Part shown: positions 8,416 to 17,077 of the stretch, piece by piece | Layout of the letters: the number at the start of each line of letters is the position of its first letter | Numbering within the stretch: position 1 is the first letter of the stretch | Origin: Alphaproteobacteria bacterium | GTDB lineage: Bacteria; Pseudomonadota; Alphaproteobacteria; UBA2966 | Assembly: GCA_018650465.1 (NCBI GenBank) | Contig: JABIFY010000113.1 | Span: 1-39,303 of the forward strand | Length of the DNA: 39,303 bases | Reading direction: 5' to 3' | The notes under the pieces: generated by a model | Seen by the model: the letters and a program-made list of their open reading frames with translations, nothing else | Database searches by the model: none | What the model was told of the DNA's origin: nothing | Position numbers and translations under genes: made by a program

Positions 8416-8714
8416 TTATCTTGCCTTGCGGATATCCCGATGAACCCATCGATCACGCGCCATATAGTCGGCCTGGCCCCGGGTAATTCCGATGTCTTTC
8501 AACATGTGCTCATCCATATTGCGCAAGGCGGCGCGTTCCATTCGATCATAATGCCAGTTGAGAAGAACATGAATGACGGAAAGGACCGGCGTTTGGGCGC
8601 ATTAAAAATGGTTTCAGTCTCTGAAACCTGGGTAACTGCTTTCAGGCGCGAGCTTTTGTCCGCCAAAAAACCTGAGCCACGGGCCTGTGATTGCATTGTA
8701 TCGATCCAATTCAT
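8416..8714 (-). pseudogene. DUF1127 (YjiS-like) protein, apparent frameshift
   Basis: Translation from the ATG at 8714, which has a strong AGGAG site eight bases upstream, gives MNWIDTMQSQARGSG and runs to about residue 43. The DUF1127 signature LNWHYDRMERAALRNMDEH, then MLKDIGITRGQADYMARDRW, lies in the next frame and ends with TAA at 8416-8418. The second frame has no ATG of its own before the middle of the domain and is closed upstream by a TAA. Adding one base near 8588 (for example one more C in CGCCGG on the minus strand) would restore a single protein of about 99 aa. Small DUF1127 proteins are common in alphaproteobacteria and some affect RNA turnover or phosphate and stress responses. 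The cause may be decay, a sequencing error or, less likely, programmed shifting. Confidence 0.75.
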
Positions 8715-8748
8715 GATAATTCTCCTGTTTTCTCCGTTAATTGGTATG

Positions 8749-8828
8749 ATTGTCACCATTTACTTGTGATTTTCTGTATATAATTGACATATTGTCACCG
8801 TCAACGTATATATTGTCACCATGACAAT
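8749..8828. promoter_or_regulatory. Divergent promoters with three phased ATTGTCACC operators
   Basis: ATTGTCACC occurs exactly at 8749-8757, 8791-8799 and 8812-8820, with centre spacings of 42 and 21 bp, that is four and two helical turns. The last copy is half of a perfect dyad ATTGTCACCATGACAAT (8812-8828) that covers the mocR start codon. The plus-strand promoter reads TTGACA (8784-8789), 17 bp, TATATA (8807-8812). The minus-strand promoter reads TTGACG (8799-8804 complement), 18 bp, TATACA (8775-8780 complement). The sites overlap both promoters, as expected for autorepression by a MocR protein. Confidence 0.75.
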
Positions 8829-10206
8829 TTGGGCACCCGATATCACGGACCGAACCGGTCCCCGCTATGAGGCCATTGCTGATGCAATTGCCGAAGCGAT
8901 CACGGCTGACGAGCTGGCCTCCGGCGAAAAACTACCGCCCCAGCGCGACCTGGCCTGGCGGCTGGGGGTAACGGTGGGCACCATCAGTCGCGCCTATCGC
9001 CTGGCCCACGACCGGGGCCTGGTCACGGGCGAAGTGGGTCGGGGCACCTATGTGGCCCCCCCTGGCGATCTGGGGGACGAGGTTGTGCCTTCTCCGACAG
9101 AAAACTTTGTTAATCTGGCGCGCAATTATTACCCGCCTTCACCACGCCTGGCCGACGCCTTTTCCGATGCCCTGCAAACCCTGGCTGTGCGTCCAGGGCG
9201 CGAGCGGTTGTTGTCTTACCTGCCGTCAGCCGGGCACATTGATCACCGCCGCGCCGGTGTGAAATGGGTTAAACGGGTGGGGCTGGAGGCTGATGCCGAC
9301 AATGTGGTTTTACTGGGTGGCACCCAACAAGGCCTGGTGGCGGCCTTAAGTGCCCTGGCCAAACCAGGCGATACGGTTTTATCGGAAGAGCTGTCCTATA
9401 TGGGACTTGAGATGGCAGCGACGAGCGCCGGTATGAAGATGGCCGGTGTGGAAATCGACGAAGAAGGCATGCGGCCTGACAGCTTGCGCACCATGGCCGT
9501 GCGAACCGGTGCCCGCATCGTCTTCACCGTACCCACACTGCATAACCCCACCGCGGCGATTATGAGCATTGAGCGACGCCGCGAGATAATCGAGGTCGCC
9601 CGTGATCTTGAATTGATCATTGTTGAAGATGACGTCTATGGCTACCTGATCGAAGACCGCCCGCCCCCCATTGCCGCCCTCGCCCCGGAACGCACGATCT
9701 ATCTTAGCGGCTTGTCAAAGTCTGTTGCATCCGGCCTGCGTGTCGCCTGGGCCGTTGCCCCAAAAGATATTTGCGAAAAAATCACCACAGCGATCTTCAG
9801 CCTGACGGTGGCCCAGCCCGGCATCAACCCGGAAATCGCCAAAATGTGGATCGACAACGGCGCTGCCGATGATGTCATTCGCTGGCAACGCAAAGAGGTC
9901 GCGGCCCGTTATGCCATCACCAGCGAGATCTTTTCCGATCTGGAATTCAAGGCACACCCGGCGGCCTATCACATTTTCCTGTATCTGCCTTCACCTTGGC
10001 GCGCCCAGGAATTTGCCGAAGCCGCCCGTGCCCGCGGTTATGGCATCGTGCCAGCGGATACCTTCGCCGTCGACCGAACGCCTGCCCCGCACGCCGTGCG
10101 CATCTCGCTATGTGATCCGCGCAATCACGACACCCTGCGCCAGGCTTTGATCGTCATTCGTGATTTGGCAATTTCAGGTCGACAACCCCAGACCCATGTG
10201 ATTTGA
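8821..10206 (+). CDS. MocR-type GntR regulator with aminotransferase domain
   Basis: A 461-aa fusion of an N-terminal GntR winged helix (about residues 10-80, with LPPQRDLAWRLGVTVGTISR as recognition region) and a class I aminotransferase domain. The PLP site has D270/D271 in VEDDVYGY and K300 in LSGLSKSVASGLR. MocR proteins use PLP or an aminoacyl adduct as effector. Residues TIWAPDITDRTGPRY match the usual start of this subfamily, which fixes the ATG at 8821. The predicted transcript start is about two bases before the ATG, so the mRNA may be leaderless. Three ATTGTCACC sites cover the promoter. Likely targets are itself and the divergent DUF1127 gene. Confidence 0.92.
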   Translation: MTIWAPDITDRTGPRYEAIADAIAEAITADELASGEKLPPQRDLAWRLGVTVGTISRAYRLAHDRGLVTGEVGRGTYVAPPGDLGDEVVPSPTENFVNLARNYYPPSPRLADAFSDALQTLAVRPGRERLLSYLPSAGHIDHRRAGVKWVKRVGLEADADNVVLLGGTQQGLVAALSALAKPGDTVLSEELSYMGLEMAATSAGMKMAGVEIDEEGMRPDSLRTMAVRTGARIVFTVPTLHNPTAAIMSIERRREIIEVARDLELIIVEDDVYGYLIEDRPPPIAALAPERTIYLSGLSKSVASGLRVAWAVAPKDICEKITTAIFSLTVAQPGINPEIAKMWIDNGAADDVIRWQRKEVAARYAITSEIFSDLEFKAHPAAYHIFLYLPSPWRAQEFAEAARARGYGIVPADTFAVDRTPAPHAVRISLCDPRNHDTLRQALIVIRDLAISGRQPQTHVI

Positions 10207-10250
10207 AGAAATCTCGAAAATCGTGGGTCGAGCCACGCCTTCCAGCACTT

Positions 10251-10343
10251 CGTCACCCCGCACTTGATGCGGGGTCCATGCGTAAAGATTATTTACACTC
10301 CTTGCGGGCAATGCGTGGACCCCGCATCAAGTGCGGGGTGACG
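10251..10343. repeat. Palindromic repeat, family 2, inverted pair
   Basis: Two copies of the unit CGTCACCCCGCACTTGATGC plus GGGGTCCA face each other, at 10251-10281 and about 10314-10343, around an AT-rich centre. The whole 93 bp is therefore a large inverted repeat. It lies between convergent genes (mocR and the FAD oxidoreductase), matching the single copy at 3943. Such paired units resemble BIME-type elements and may stop transcription from both sides. Confidence 0.8.
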
Positions 10344-10364
10344 CCGTTATTGTTGGAAATTTGT

Positions 10365-11765
10365 TCAGCTTTCCCCACACATTATCGCCGCCGCCCGGCC
10401 TGCCATGCGGCCAAGCGTGACGGCGGTCAGCAGGCCATTGCCGGAAAGATAACCCCAGTCCGACGGACCTGATACGCCGCGGGCAGCGCCGCCACCGGCA
10501 TATAGATTGTGTAAGGGGCTGCCGTCTTGACGCAGGACCTGGGCCTGGTCATTGACCTTTAATCCGCCTTGCGTGTGGAACAGAGAGCCCGTGACCCGCA
10601 CCGCATACCAGGGCGCTTGCAGGGCTGGATTGCCGGTGAAGTCGCGGCCAAATTCATCCACACCCTCACCCGCTGCCAGGGCAGCCGTCTCCGCCATAGT
10701 GGCACGCAAATTGTCTTCCGGCAGGCCTGTAATTTCGATCAATTCATCAATCGTTGCTGCCTTGCGAACGGCATCTGATTTGATGGCCAGGCGGAAATCT
10801 TCAAAATCCAGGCCGCCGTCATAAATGCGCTGATCAAAGATATTCCAGGCGATACTTTCCGGTTGGCCTGCGACAATCCGGCCTTGTTCGGAATAGCCCA
10901 GATGTTCATTGGAAAAGCGCTTGCCGGTCACATTGACCTGAAAACCACCCTGCATCATCAGGGCCCAACTGATTAAAATACCATGGGGGTGAGCAACCGA
11001 ACCATGGCCCTGGAAGGAGCCAAGGTCCGCCATAGCTGCGCCCAAAGCTTCGCCCCAGGTAATGGCGTCACCCTGATTGCCGGTATGACCAAAATAGTTG
11101 GCATCGCTCATTTCCGGAATCAGTTGGGCGATCATTTCCGCATTGCCACCAAAGCCATTGCAGGCGAGGATCAAGGCCTCGCAGCCGATCCGTTCTTCCG
11201 TGCCATCTGGTCGAACCAGGCGCACACCGGCAATGCGGCCCACCTCATCGGCGTAAAGATCAACCACTTGTGCTTCGGTCAGGATATCAATGCCTGCATT
11301 TTCAGCCGCCCGACTGAAGCTGCCGATTAAATCAGCGCCAGTGCGTGAGACCGGTGCATGCATGCGTAACTGGCTGTGATTGGGATACAAAAAGCCCTCA
11401 ACCAGGGTCAGTTCGATATTGTGGTCATCAACCAACCAGTCGATGGCCGGGCCAGATTCAGCGGCGATGGCGCGAACCATGGCTTCATCGGTTTCGCCGT
11501 GGGCCTTGGACAGTATATCTGCGGTCATAATGTCGACGGTATCGCCAACCCCCAAAGCCGCCTGAATTTTTGTTTCGCACGCCGGAATCATGCCCGATGA
11601 CAGGGCGGTCGATCCTTGCGGCACGGCATCCCGTTCCAACACCAACACACCCACATTGGCGTCGGCCACAGTCAGAGCGGCGGTTAACCCACAGGCCCCT
11701 GCCCCGATAATCAGAACCGGAACTGTGACTTCAAACGATTGTTCATTGAGGGGCAGAACCGCCAT
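10365..11765 (-). CDS. FAD-dependent oxidoreductase (fumarate reductase/ketosteroid dehydrogenase type)
   Basis: A 466-aa flavoprotein of the FAD_binding_2 family. The Rossmann motif is VLIIGAGACGLTAA (residues 18-31), followed by ERDAVPQGSTALSSGMI. The C-terminal LHNLYAGGGAARGVSG and GYLSGNGLLTAVTLGR segments close the FAD site. Family members reduce or introduce C=C bonds next to a carbonyl or carboxylate. It is the last gene of the seven-gene operon and starts three bases after the isochorismatase-like gene. In that context it may desaturate an intermediate or reduce a substituted maleate/fumarate; no direct evidence identifies the substrate. No signal peptide or haem-binding CXXCH is seen, so it is probably cytosolic. 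Confidence 0.85.
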   Translation of the reverse strand: MAVLPLNEQSFEVTVPVLIIGAGACGLTAALTVADANVGVLVLERDAVPQGSTALSSGMIPACETKIQAALGVGDTVDIMTADILSKAHGETDEAMVRAIAAESGPAIDWLVDDHNIELTLVEGFLYPNHSQLRMHAPVSRTGADLIGSFSRAAENAGIDILTEAQVVDLYADEVGRIAGVRLVRPDGTEERIGCEALILACNGFGGNAEMIAQLIPEMSDANYFGHTGNQGDAITWGEALGAAMADLGSFQGHGSVAHPHGILISWALMMQGGFQVNVTGKRFSNEHLGYSEQGRIVAGQPESIAWNIFDQRIYDGGLDFEDFRLAIKSDAVRKAATIDELIEITGLPEDNLRATMAETAALAAGEGVDEFGRDFTGNPALQAPWYAVRVTGSLFHTQGGLKVNDQAQVLRQDGSPLHNLYAGGGAARGVSGPSDWGYLSGNGLLTAVTLGRMAGRAAAIMCGES

Positions 11766-11768
11766 GGA

Positions 11769-12374
11769 TCAAGCTTTAAAAGCCGCCGCGACGTCTGCGC
11801 AGGAGGCAATGGTCGCAATAGTCGACAATGACCCGATGGTGTCCTTGTGGGCGGCATCATTAAAGGCCGCACAGCCATCCTCCAGCACCACACAATGGAA
11901 GTCCCGTACATGGGCATCGCGCACGGTTGAGGCCACGCCACCATTTGTGACAATGCCGCCAAAGATCAATGTATCAAGCCCAGCCTTGCGCAGGCCCCAT
12001 TCCAGTCGACTGTTGAAAAAAGCAGAGAAGGCAACTTTTTCAATGGTTAAATCAGCGGGCTGCAATTCATCGATTAAAGCCTGGCCCCAGCTGCCGGGCT
12101 TAAAATCGCCCTTCTTCAGAAAGGGCCGCAGCTTCTTCAGATGATCGGAAATATAAGGTTCGCCACCCTTCATGGGCACCATAGTGAAATGTGTCGAAAC
12201 AATCCACGCCCCGGCAGCCCGTGCCGCGTCCGCCACAGCCGCATGGCGTGGGATCAAGTCAGAAATGGCAGACGCCGTCTGGCCTTCGCGACCATAAGCG
12301 CCTTCCTTGTGCAAAAAATCATTTTGCATATCGCAGATCACAAAGCCAATGGTCGCGGGATCAAATTTCAGCAT
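11769..12374 (-). CDS. Isochorismatase-fold hydrolase lacking the usual catalytic Cys
   Basis: A 201-aa protein of the cysteine-hydrolase/isochorismatase superfamily. Members with a Cys nucleophile hydrolyse amides and carbamoyl groups (nicotinamidase, N-carbamoylsarcosine amidase, maleamate amidase). D15 in ICDMQNDF and K113 in IEKVAFSAFF fit the catalytic Asp and Lys. The nucleophile motif reads TNGGVASTVRDA, so the position normally held by Cys is Gly146. True isochorismatases such as EntB and PhzD also lack that Cys. The enzyme may thus use a different mechanism or have a different job. It lies three bases after hyuA, a pairing known from hydantoin and creatinine routes. Confidence 0.88.
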   Translation of the reverse strand: MLKFDPATIGFVICDMQNDFLHKEGAYGREGQTASAISDLIPRHAAVADAARAAGAWIVSTHFTMVPMKGGEPYISDHLKKLRPFLKKGDFKPGSWGQALIDELQPADLTIEKVAFSAFFNSRLEWGLRKAGLDTLIFGGIVTNGGVASTVRDAHVRDFHCVVLEDGCAAFNDAAHKDTIGSLSTIATIASCADVAAAFKA

Positions 12375-12377
12375 AGC

Positions 12378-14465
12378 TTAAGCCTCCGGCTTGCGGCTAA
12401 TGACAATGTTGCCAAAGTCATCCACCAACCCGGTCAGATCGGGTTCAATAAAAATTGTTGTGTCTGGCTGTTCCAAAAGCGCTGGCCCCGGAATTATTGT
12501 CCCCACGGGCAAGGGCAGGCGCTCGTAGATATTGGCCTCATGCCAGGCACCATCCACCCAGACCTGGCGGGTGCCGAGGTGTGATGATTCCAGGCTGGCG
12601 TCTCCCTTGGGTGCCAGCAGCGACAGATCAAATTTGGGGCGACGGCCAATGACAGACACACGCAAGTTCAAGACCCGAATGGCGATGCCGTCCAGGGGTC
12701 GACCATAGACCTGGCGATAACGGGCCTCAAATGCCTCACGAATGTCCTCTTCGCTAACGCCGGTGGCACCGCCTTCATAGATAATCGGCAAAGCCACATC
12801 GACCGTATGGGTCTGGCCCATATAGGACATGTCCAGTTCAAACACCGTATCAATGCCGCCAAAGCTGACCCCCGCTTCCTCCAGAAGGTTCAGCCCCTTG
12901 CCCGCAAGGCCCGTCATTTGAGAATCAAGCTGGGTCACATTCAGATCCCCCAACACGCCGTTGAGGGTTTGGACAAAATCGTGCCGCATATCGGCAATGG
13001 TACAGCCCAGGGCACTTGTCACACCAGGAAAGCGCGGCACCAGGGCATTTTTCAGGCCGACGTCTTTCATCAAGGCGCCGGCGTGCAAGGCACCGCCACC
13101 ACCGAAAGGCATACCGGCAAATTCATTGGGATTGTGGCCGCGTTCGATGGAGACCAAACGGATCGCCCCGGCCATTTTGGAATTGGCCACACGAATAACC
13201 GCTTCAGCCGCTTGCATGACATCCAGGTCCAGAGGCTCGCCCACATGGACCATAATGGCTTTTTTGGCGGCCTCAACATCCAGGCGGTCCAGCTTGCCGC
13301 CAATGGGCCGGTCGGCGTTAATGCGTCCCAGCACAACATTGGCGTCTGTAACCGTCGGCCGGTCATTGCCCTGGCCATAACAAACAGGGCCGGGATTTGA
13401 GCCTGCCGATTCAGGTCCGATCTGAAGCAATCCACCACGATCCACCCAGGCGATGGAGCCACCGCCGGCACCGATCGTGGTAATCTCGATCATCGGTGTG
13501 CGCACGACCATACCAAAGTCGATATTGGTCTGGGCCGACAAGGCACTTTGACCTTCCGCCACCAGCGAGACATCAAAACTGGTGCCGCCCATGTCACAAG
13601 TGATGACATTCGGAAAACCGGCAGCCACAGCGATATGAGCGCTGGCGATGACACCGGCAGCCGGGCCCGACAAAGCTGTCCGGATGGGCAGGCGTCGGGC
13701 GGTATCAACTGACATAACGCCGCCATTGGATTGCACGATCAGAACCTGACCTTCGAAACCATCATCCCCCAAAGCCGTTTCCAGGCGATGCAAATAATTG
13801 CCAATGGGTGGTTGCAGATAGGCATTCAGGGTTGCGGTTGAGGTGCGCTCGAACTCACGGATTTCCGGCAGGATTTCTGATGAGGTGACAATATGATCGT
13901 TGGGCCAGACCTCACGCACCGCAGCAAGGGCGGCATTTTCGTTGTCGGCGTTGGCATAGGAATTAATGAAAACGATACAGACAGATTCAGCACCCAACTC
14001 CAACAACTGATTTGCCGCGGCCTTGACCTCATCGGCGTCAACAGCTTCGTGGATGGTGCCGTCGGCCAGGGTGCGTTCGCCTACTTCCAGGCGACGGTCA
14101 CGTGGCACCACGGGTTCAAACTGTCCCCACAGGCCCCAGGTTTGTGGCCGGTCGCGGCGACGCATCTCAAGGGCATCACGAAAGCCTTTGGTGGTGATGA
14201 TACCGGTGACGGCCCCTTTGCGTTCCAACAGGGCATTGGTGCCGACCGTCGTGCCATGCACCACTGTGGCCAGTTCAGAAAAGTCGTCGACCTTTTTGCG
14301 GATGCCTTCGATAAAACCGACGGACTGATCTGGTCGCGTTGAAGGCACTTTGGCCACATCACATTCGCCGGTGGCTTCATCAAGGAAAAAGACATCCGTG
14401 AAAGTTCCGCCCACATCGACGCCAACAATATATTTTTTGGCGGCTTTATCTGATGACGTACTCAT
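12378..14465 (-). CDS. hyuA: Hydantoinase/5-oxoprolinase subunit A
   Basis: ATP-binding subunit of the hydantoinase/oxoprolinase family, 695 aa, full length. The N-terminal VGVDVGGTFTDVF (residues about 14-26) is the phosphate-binding motif of the actin-like ATPase fold. VVHGTTVGTNALLERKGA and TCDMGGTSFDVSLV are further family signatures. With HyuB it would open a cyclic amide (hydantoin, 5-oxoproline or a related lactam or imide) using ATP. The related acetone carboxylase family uses the same fold. The ATG overlaps the hyuB stop by 4 bp. Context with a lyase, a hydratase pair and an isochorismatase-fold protein points to catabolism rather than glutathione recycling. Confidence 0.92.
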   Translation of the reverse strand: MSTSSDKAAKKYIVGVDVGGTFTDVFFLDEATGECDVAKVPSTRPDQSVGFIEGIRKKVDDFSELATVVHGTTVGTNALLERKGAVTGIITTKGFRDALEMRRRDRPQTWGLWGQFEPVVPRDRRLEVGERTLADGTIHEAVDADEVKAAANQLLELGAESVCIVFINSYANADNENAALAAVREVWPNDHIVTSSEILPEIREFERTSTATLNAYLQPPIGNYLHRLETALGDDGFEGQVLIVQSNGGVMSVDTARRLPIRTALSGPAAGVIASAHIAVAAGFPNVITCDMGGTSFDVSLVAEGQSALSAQTNIDFGMVVRTPMIEITTIGAGGGSIAWVDRGGLLQIGPESAGSNPGPVCYGQGNDRPTVTDANVVLGRINADRPIGGKLDRLDVEAAKKAIMVHVGEPLDLDVMQAAEAVIRVANSKMAGAIRLVSIERGHNPNEFAGMPFGGGGALHAGALMKDVGLKNALVPRFPGVTSALGCTIADMRHDFVQTLNGVLGDLNVTQLDSQMTGLAGKGLNLLEEAGVSFGGIDTVFELDMSYMGQTHTVDVALPIIYEGGATGVSEEDIREAFEARYRQVYGRPLDGIAIRVLNLRVSVIGRRPKFDLSLLAPKGDASLESSHLGTRQVWVDGAWHEANIYERLPLPVGTIIPGPALLEQPDTTIFIEPDLTGLVDDFGNIVISRKPEA

Positions 14466-16192
14466 TGTGCTGCGCCCTGACGAAGTTGTTCTGTTTTGGG
14501 TGTGTTGACGCTGCCATCATCGTTCAGGGCAACAGCATAATCGCGGGCCGCCCCGTCGCGGCTGACATAGCCAAGCTGAAAATCACGGGCCACGGCAAGT
14601 GGGTCGCGCTGCAAGGCCTGGCCATAACCACCCCCGCCGGGTGTTTCCAGATGCACGTGCTGACCCTTTTTGATCTTGATGCCAACCATTTTTGACGCCA
14701 TGGGCGGTACTTTGTAACCGTCATCCTGTTCGTAGGTAAACTTGTTCAGGGCACCACTGCCGCCGCCAACAACGCCCGGTGGGGCATAACGTCCACGTTC
14801 GCCAAACAAAAAGACATCGGCGTTTTCTTCCAGCAATTCAATTTCATAAATGGCACCCAAACCACCGCGATTTTTGCCCGGGCCACCGCTGTCCGGACGC
14901 AGGGCCCATTGGGTAAAGAACATGGGGTAGGCTGATTCCAGAATTTCGATGGGGGGAATGGTCGCCGTCGAGATTGGCGCGTTGCCGTGGTTCAGACCAT
15001 CGCCTTCCGGGTGACCCCCGTGGCCACCGCCGAAGAAGCTGAACATCACCCAGCGACGGCCATCGACCCGGTGCCCGGCCAGGGACAGGGCGTTGATGGT
15101 GCCATAGGCGCAACCATTGCTGCGCTCAGGTGCGGCCTGGGCCACGGCGCCGAAGACAACATCGATGATGCGTAAAATGGTTTCCGTATAACCGCCCACG
15201 GGCTTGGGTGCTTTCACGGCCAACATGGTATTTTCCGGGATAATAATATCGATGGGTTCGAGCACGCCGGAATTGGCGGGAACTTCCGTAAAGACATGTT
15301 TGATGGCCACATAAACCGAGGCCACAGCCGTCGAGAGCGCAATATTCACCGGCCCGGCACAGGCATCCGAGGTGCGCGAAAAATCGAGCGTCATGTGATC
15401 GCCCTGAATGGTCAGATCGAGCGCGATTTTCAACGGCTCATCAACAATACCGTCATTGTCCAGCCAGTCATCACAGGTATAAGTCCCGTCAGGCAATTCG
15501 GAAATGTTGGACCGCATCAACTGCGCTGCCCGTGATTTCAGCTCGCCCAGGGCTTCGGTCACGGTATCCGCGCCATATTCATCCAGCAAAGCGGTCAGGC
15601 GGCGAATCCCCAGGTCCAGGGCATTGATCTGGCCATTAAAATCGCCATAAAGGCTGATGGGCTGGCGGGAATTGGCTTGCAGGATATCCACAATATCCTG
15701 GCGGAATTCGCCTTTTACATAGACCTTGACCGGGGGGATCAACATGCCTTCCTGGAAGCTTTCCGTGGCTTCCGGGTTGTAGTTCCCCGGCACATTGCCG
15801 CCCACATCATGCCAGTGACCCACCGAGGCCAGATAACAATATAGCTTGCCATCACGATAATAGGGTCGCACCAGTTTGAAGTCCGACAGGTGGGTGCCGC
15901 CATCGTAGGGGTCGTTAAAAATATAGATGTCGCCGTCGGCCAGATCGCCATCTTTTGCGGCCTTTTCGATCACGGCTTTGACAGCAAAGGCCATGGCCCC
16001 GACGAAGATCGGCAGGCCCGATTTGCCCTGCACCAGGGTTTCGCCCGTGACCGCATCGTAAAGGCCGTGAGAGGCATCGTGGGCTTCGGCGATGATGGGA
16101 TTAAAGGCACTGCGGAACAGGGTCGCGTCCATTTCATCGGCAATTTGTTCCAGGCGACCTTTCAGAACCGCAAGGGTGACAAGATCAATCAT
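14462..16192 (-). CDS. hyuB: Hydantoinase/5-oxoprolinase subunit B
   Basis: Partner subunit of HyuA, 576 aa, normal length for HyuB. It opens with LVTLAVLKGRLEQIADEMDATLFRSA (split here as LKGRLEQIADEMD and ATLFRSAFNP), the family start. YIFNDPYDGGTHLSDFKLVRP and the Gly-rich end HLETPGGGGYGQA are also typical. Its start overlaps the upstream lyase-gene stop by 4 bp and its stop overlaps hyuA by 4 bp, so the three are translationally coupled. N-methylhydantoinase and 5-oxoprolinase are the known activities. No racemase or carbamoylase typical of hydantoin operons is next to it. Confidence 0.92.
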   Translation of the reverse strand: MIDLVTLAVLKGRLEQIADEMDATLFRSAFNPIIAEAHDASHGLYDAVTGETLVQGKSGLPIFVGAMAFAVKAVIEKAAKDGDLADGDIYIFNDPYDGGTHLSDFKLVRPYYRDGKLYCYLASVGHWHDVGGNVPGNYNPEATESFQEGMLIPPVKVYVKGEFRQDIVDILQANSRQPISLYGDFNGQINALDLGIRRLTALLDEYGADTVTEALGELKSRAAQLMRSNISELPDGTYTCDDWLDNDGIVDEPLKIALDLTIQGDHMTLDFSRTSDACAGPVNIALSTAVASVYVAIKHVFTEVPANSGVLEPIDIIIPENTMLAVKAPKPVGGYTETILRIIDVVFGAVAQAAPERSNGCAYGTINALSLAGHRVDGRRWVMFSFFGGGHGGHPEGDGLNHGNAPISTATIPPIEILESAYPMFFTQWALRPDSGGPGKNRGGLGAIYEIELLEENADVFLFGERGRYAPPGVVGGGSGALNKFTYEQDDGYKVPPMASKMVGIKIKKGQHVHLETPGGGGYGQALQRDPLAVARDFQLGYVSRDGAARDYAVALNDDGSVNTPKTEQLRQGAAQ

Positions 16193-17076
16193 TTTGAACC
16201 CTCATAATTCTTGGCGTCGTATTTTTCACCGTCCTGCAAAAGCTGATCTGTGCCCAGCAAATCATTCAGCTGGGTAATATCCAGCATGCGATCTTTAAAA
16301 GGATCGTTCCAGCCTGCGGATTTCAGGCTGGCAAAATAGTCCTGTTCCATGCGTGCCCTGGCGCGCACCAGACCACCTGGAAAGATCACCAATTTGTAGC
16401 CCAGCGCCTGCAAAGATGCAGCGTCATGCATGGGCGTCAGACCACCTTCAACCATGTTGGCCAACAAAGGTACTTTACCCTTGAAGTGTTTGGTCAGAAT
16501 TTTCATCTGATCGTCATCTTGCGGGGCTTCGATAAACAGAACATCGGCCCCGGCTTCGACAAAAAGTTCAGCCCGGTCCATGGCGGCAGAAAAACCTTCT
16601 ACGGCGATGGCGTCGGTGCGGGCGATGATCAGGGTTTCTTCGCTGAGGCGGGCATCCGTGGCCGCATGGATTTTGCCGACGACTTCCGCAGGCGGCACAA
16701 GAGTTTTGCCCTTCAGGTGACCGCAACGTTTGGGCATGGCCTGGTCTTCGATCTGCAAGGCGTTGGCCCCACAGCGTTCAAACAGGCGCACTGTGCGCTG
16801 CACATTCAAGGCATTGCCAAAGCCCGTATCGGCATCGACGATCAGGGGCAGGTCCAGGCGTTCGCGAATGGTGGAAACGGTTTCGGCCACCTCGTTCATG
16901 CTGACCAGACCAATATCAGGGCGACCAAACCGGCTGTAGGCAATGCTGGCGCCGGAAAGATAGGCGGAATGAAATCCGGCCCTCTCGGCGCTGGCGGCAC
17001 TGAAGGCATCATAAATACCAGGGGCGACGACGATGTCGTCTCCGGCCAGTTGTTGGGAAAGGGTTGGGTGGGTCAT
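16189..17076 (-). CDS. Isocitrate lyase/PEP mutase superfamily C-C lyase
   Basis: A 295-aa TIM-barrel enzyme. IVDADTGFGNALNV (residues 79-92) holds the metal ligands D81 and D83, and QIEDQAMPKRCGH contains E110, D111 and the acid/base C118. The KRCGH motif marks true lyases (2-methylisocitrate lyase, 2,3-dimethylmalate lyase) as opposed to phosphonate mutases, which lack that Cys. It should split a 2-hydroxy dicarboxylate or tricarboxylate into pyruvate or another 2-oxo acid and an acid. It directly follows an aconitase-family large/small subunit pair of the short type. That is the same pairing as DmdAB and Dml in nicotinate fermentation by Eubacterium barkeri, which gives the best functional hint. 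Confidence 0.88.
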   Translation of the reverse strand: MTHPTLSQQLAGDDIVVAPGIYDAFSAASAERAGFHSAYLSGASIAYSRFGRPDIGLVSMNEVAETVSTIRERLDLPLIVDADTGFGNALNVQRTVRLFERCGANALQIEDQAMPKRCGHLKGKTLVPPAEVVGKIHAATDARLSEETLIIARTDAIAVEGFSAAMDRAELFVEAGADVLFIEAPQDDDQMKILTKHFKGKVPLLANMVEGGLTPMHDAASLQALGYKLVIFPGGLVRARARMEQDYFASLKSAGWNDPFKDRMLDITQLNDLLGTDQLLQDGEKYDAKNYEGSK

Positions 17077-17077
17077 A

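Noticed and set aside
8409-8420. AATGCGATTAT also found in the family 1 repeat
   Set aside because: Only 11 bases match, they lie inside the end of the DUF1127 gene and no GC-rich hairpin arm is next to them.
8580-8610. Programmed -1 frameshift as explanation for the split DUF1127 gene
   Set aside because: The T-run and CCCAAA tracts are not in the reading register needed for a standard slippery heptamer, and no downstream stimulatory structure was evident.
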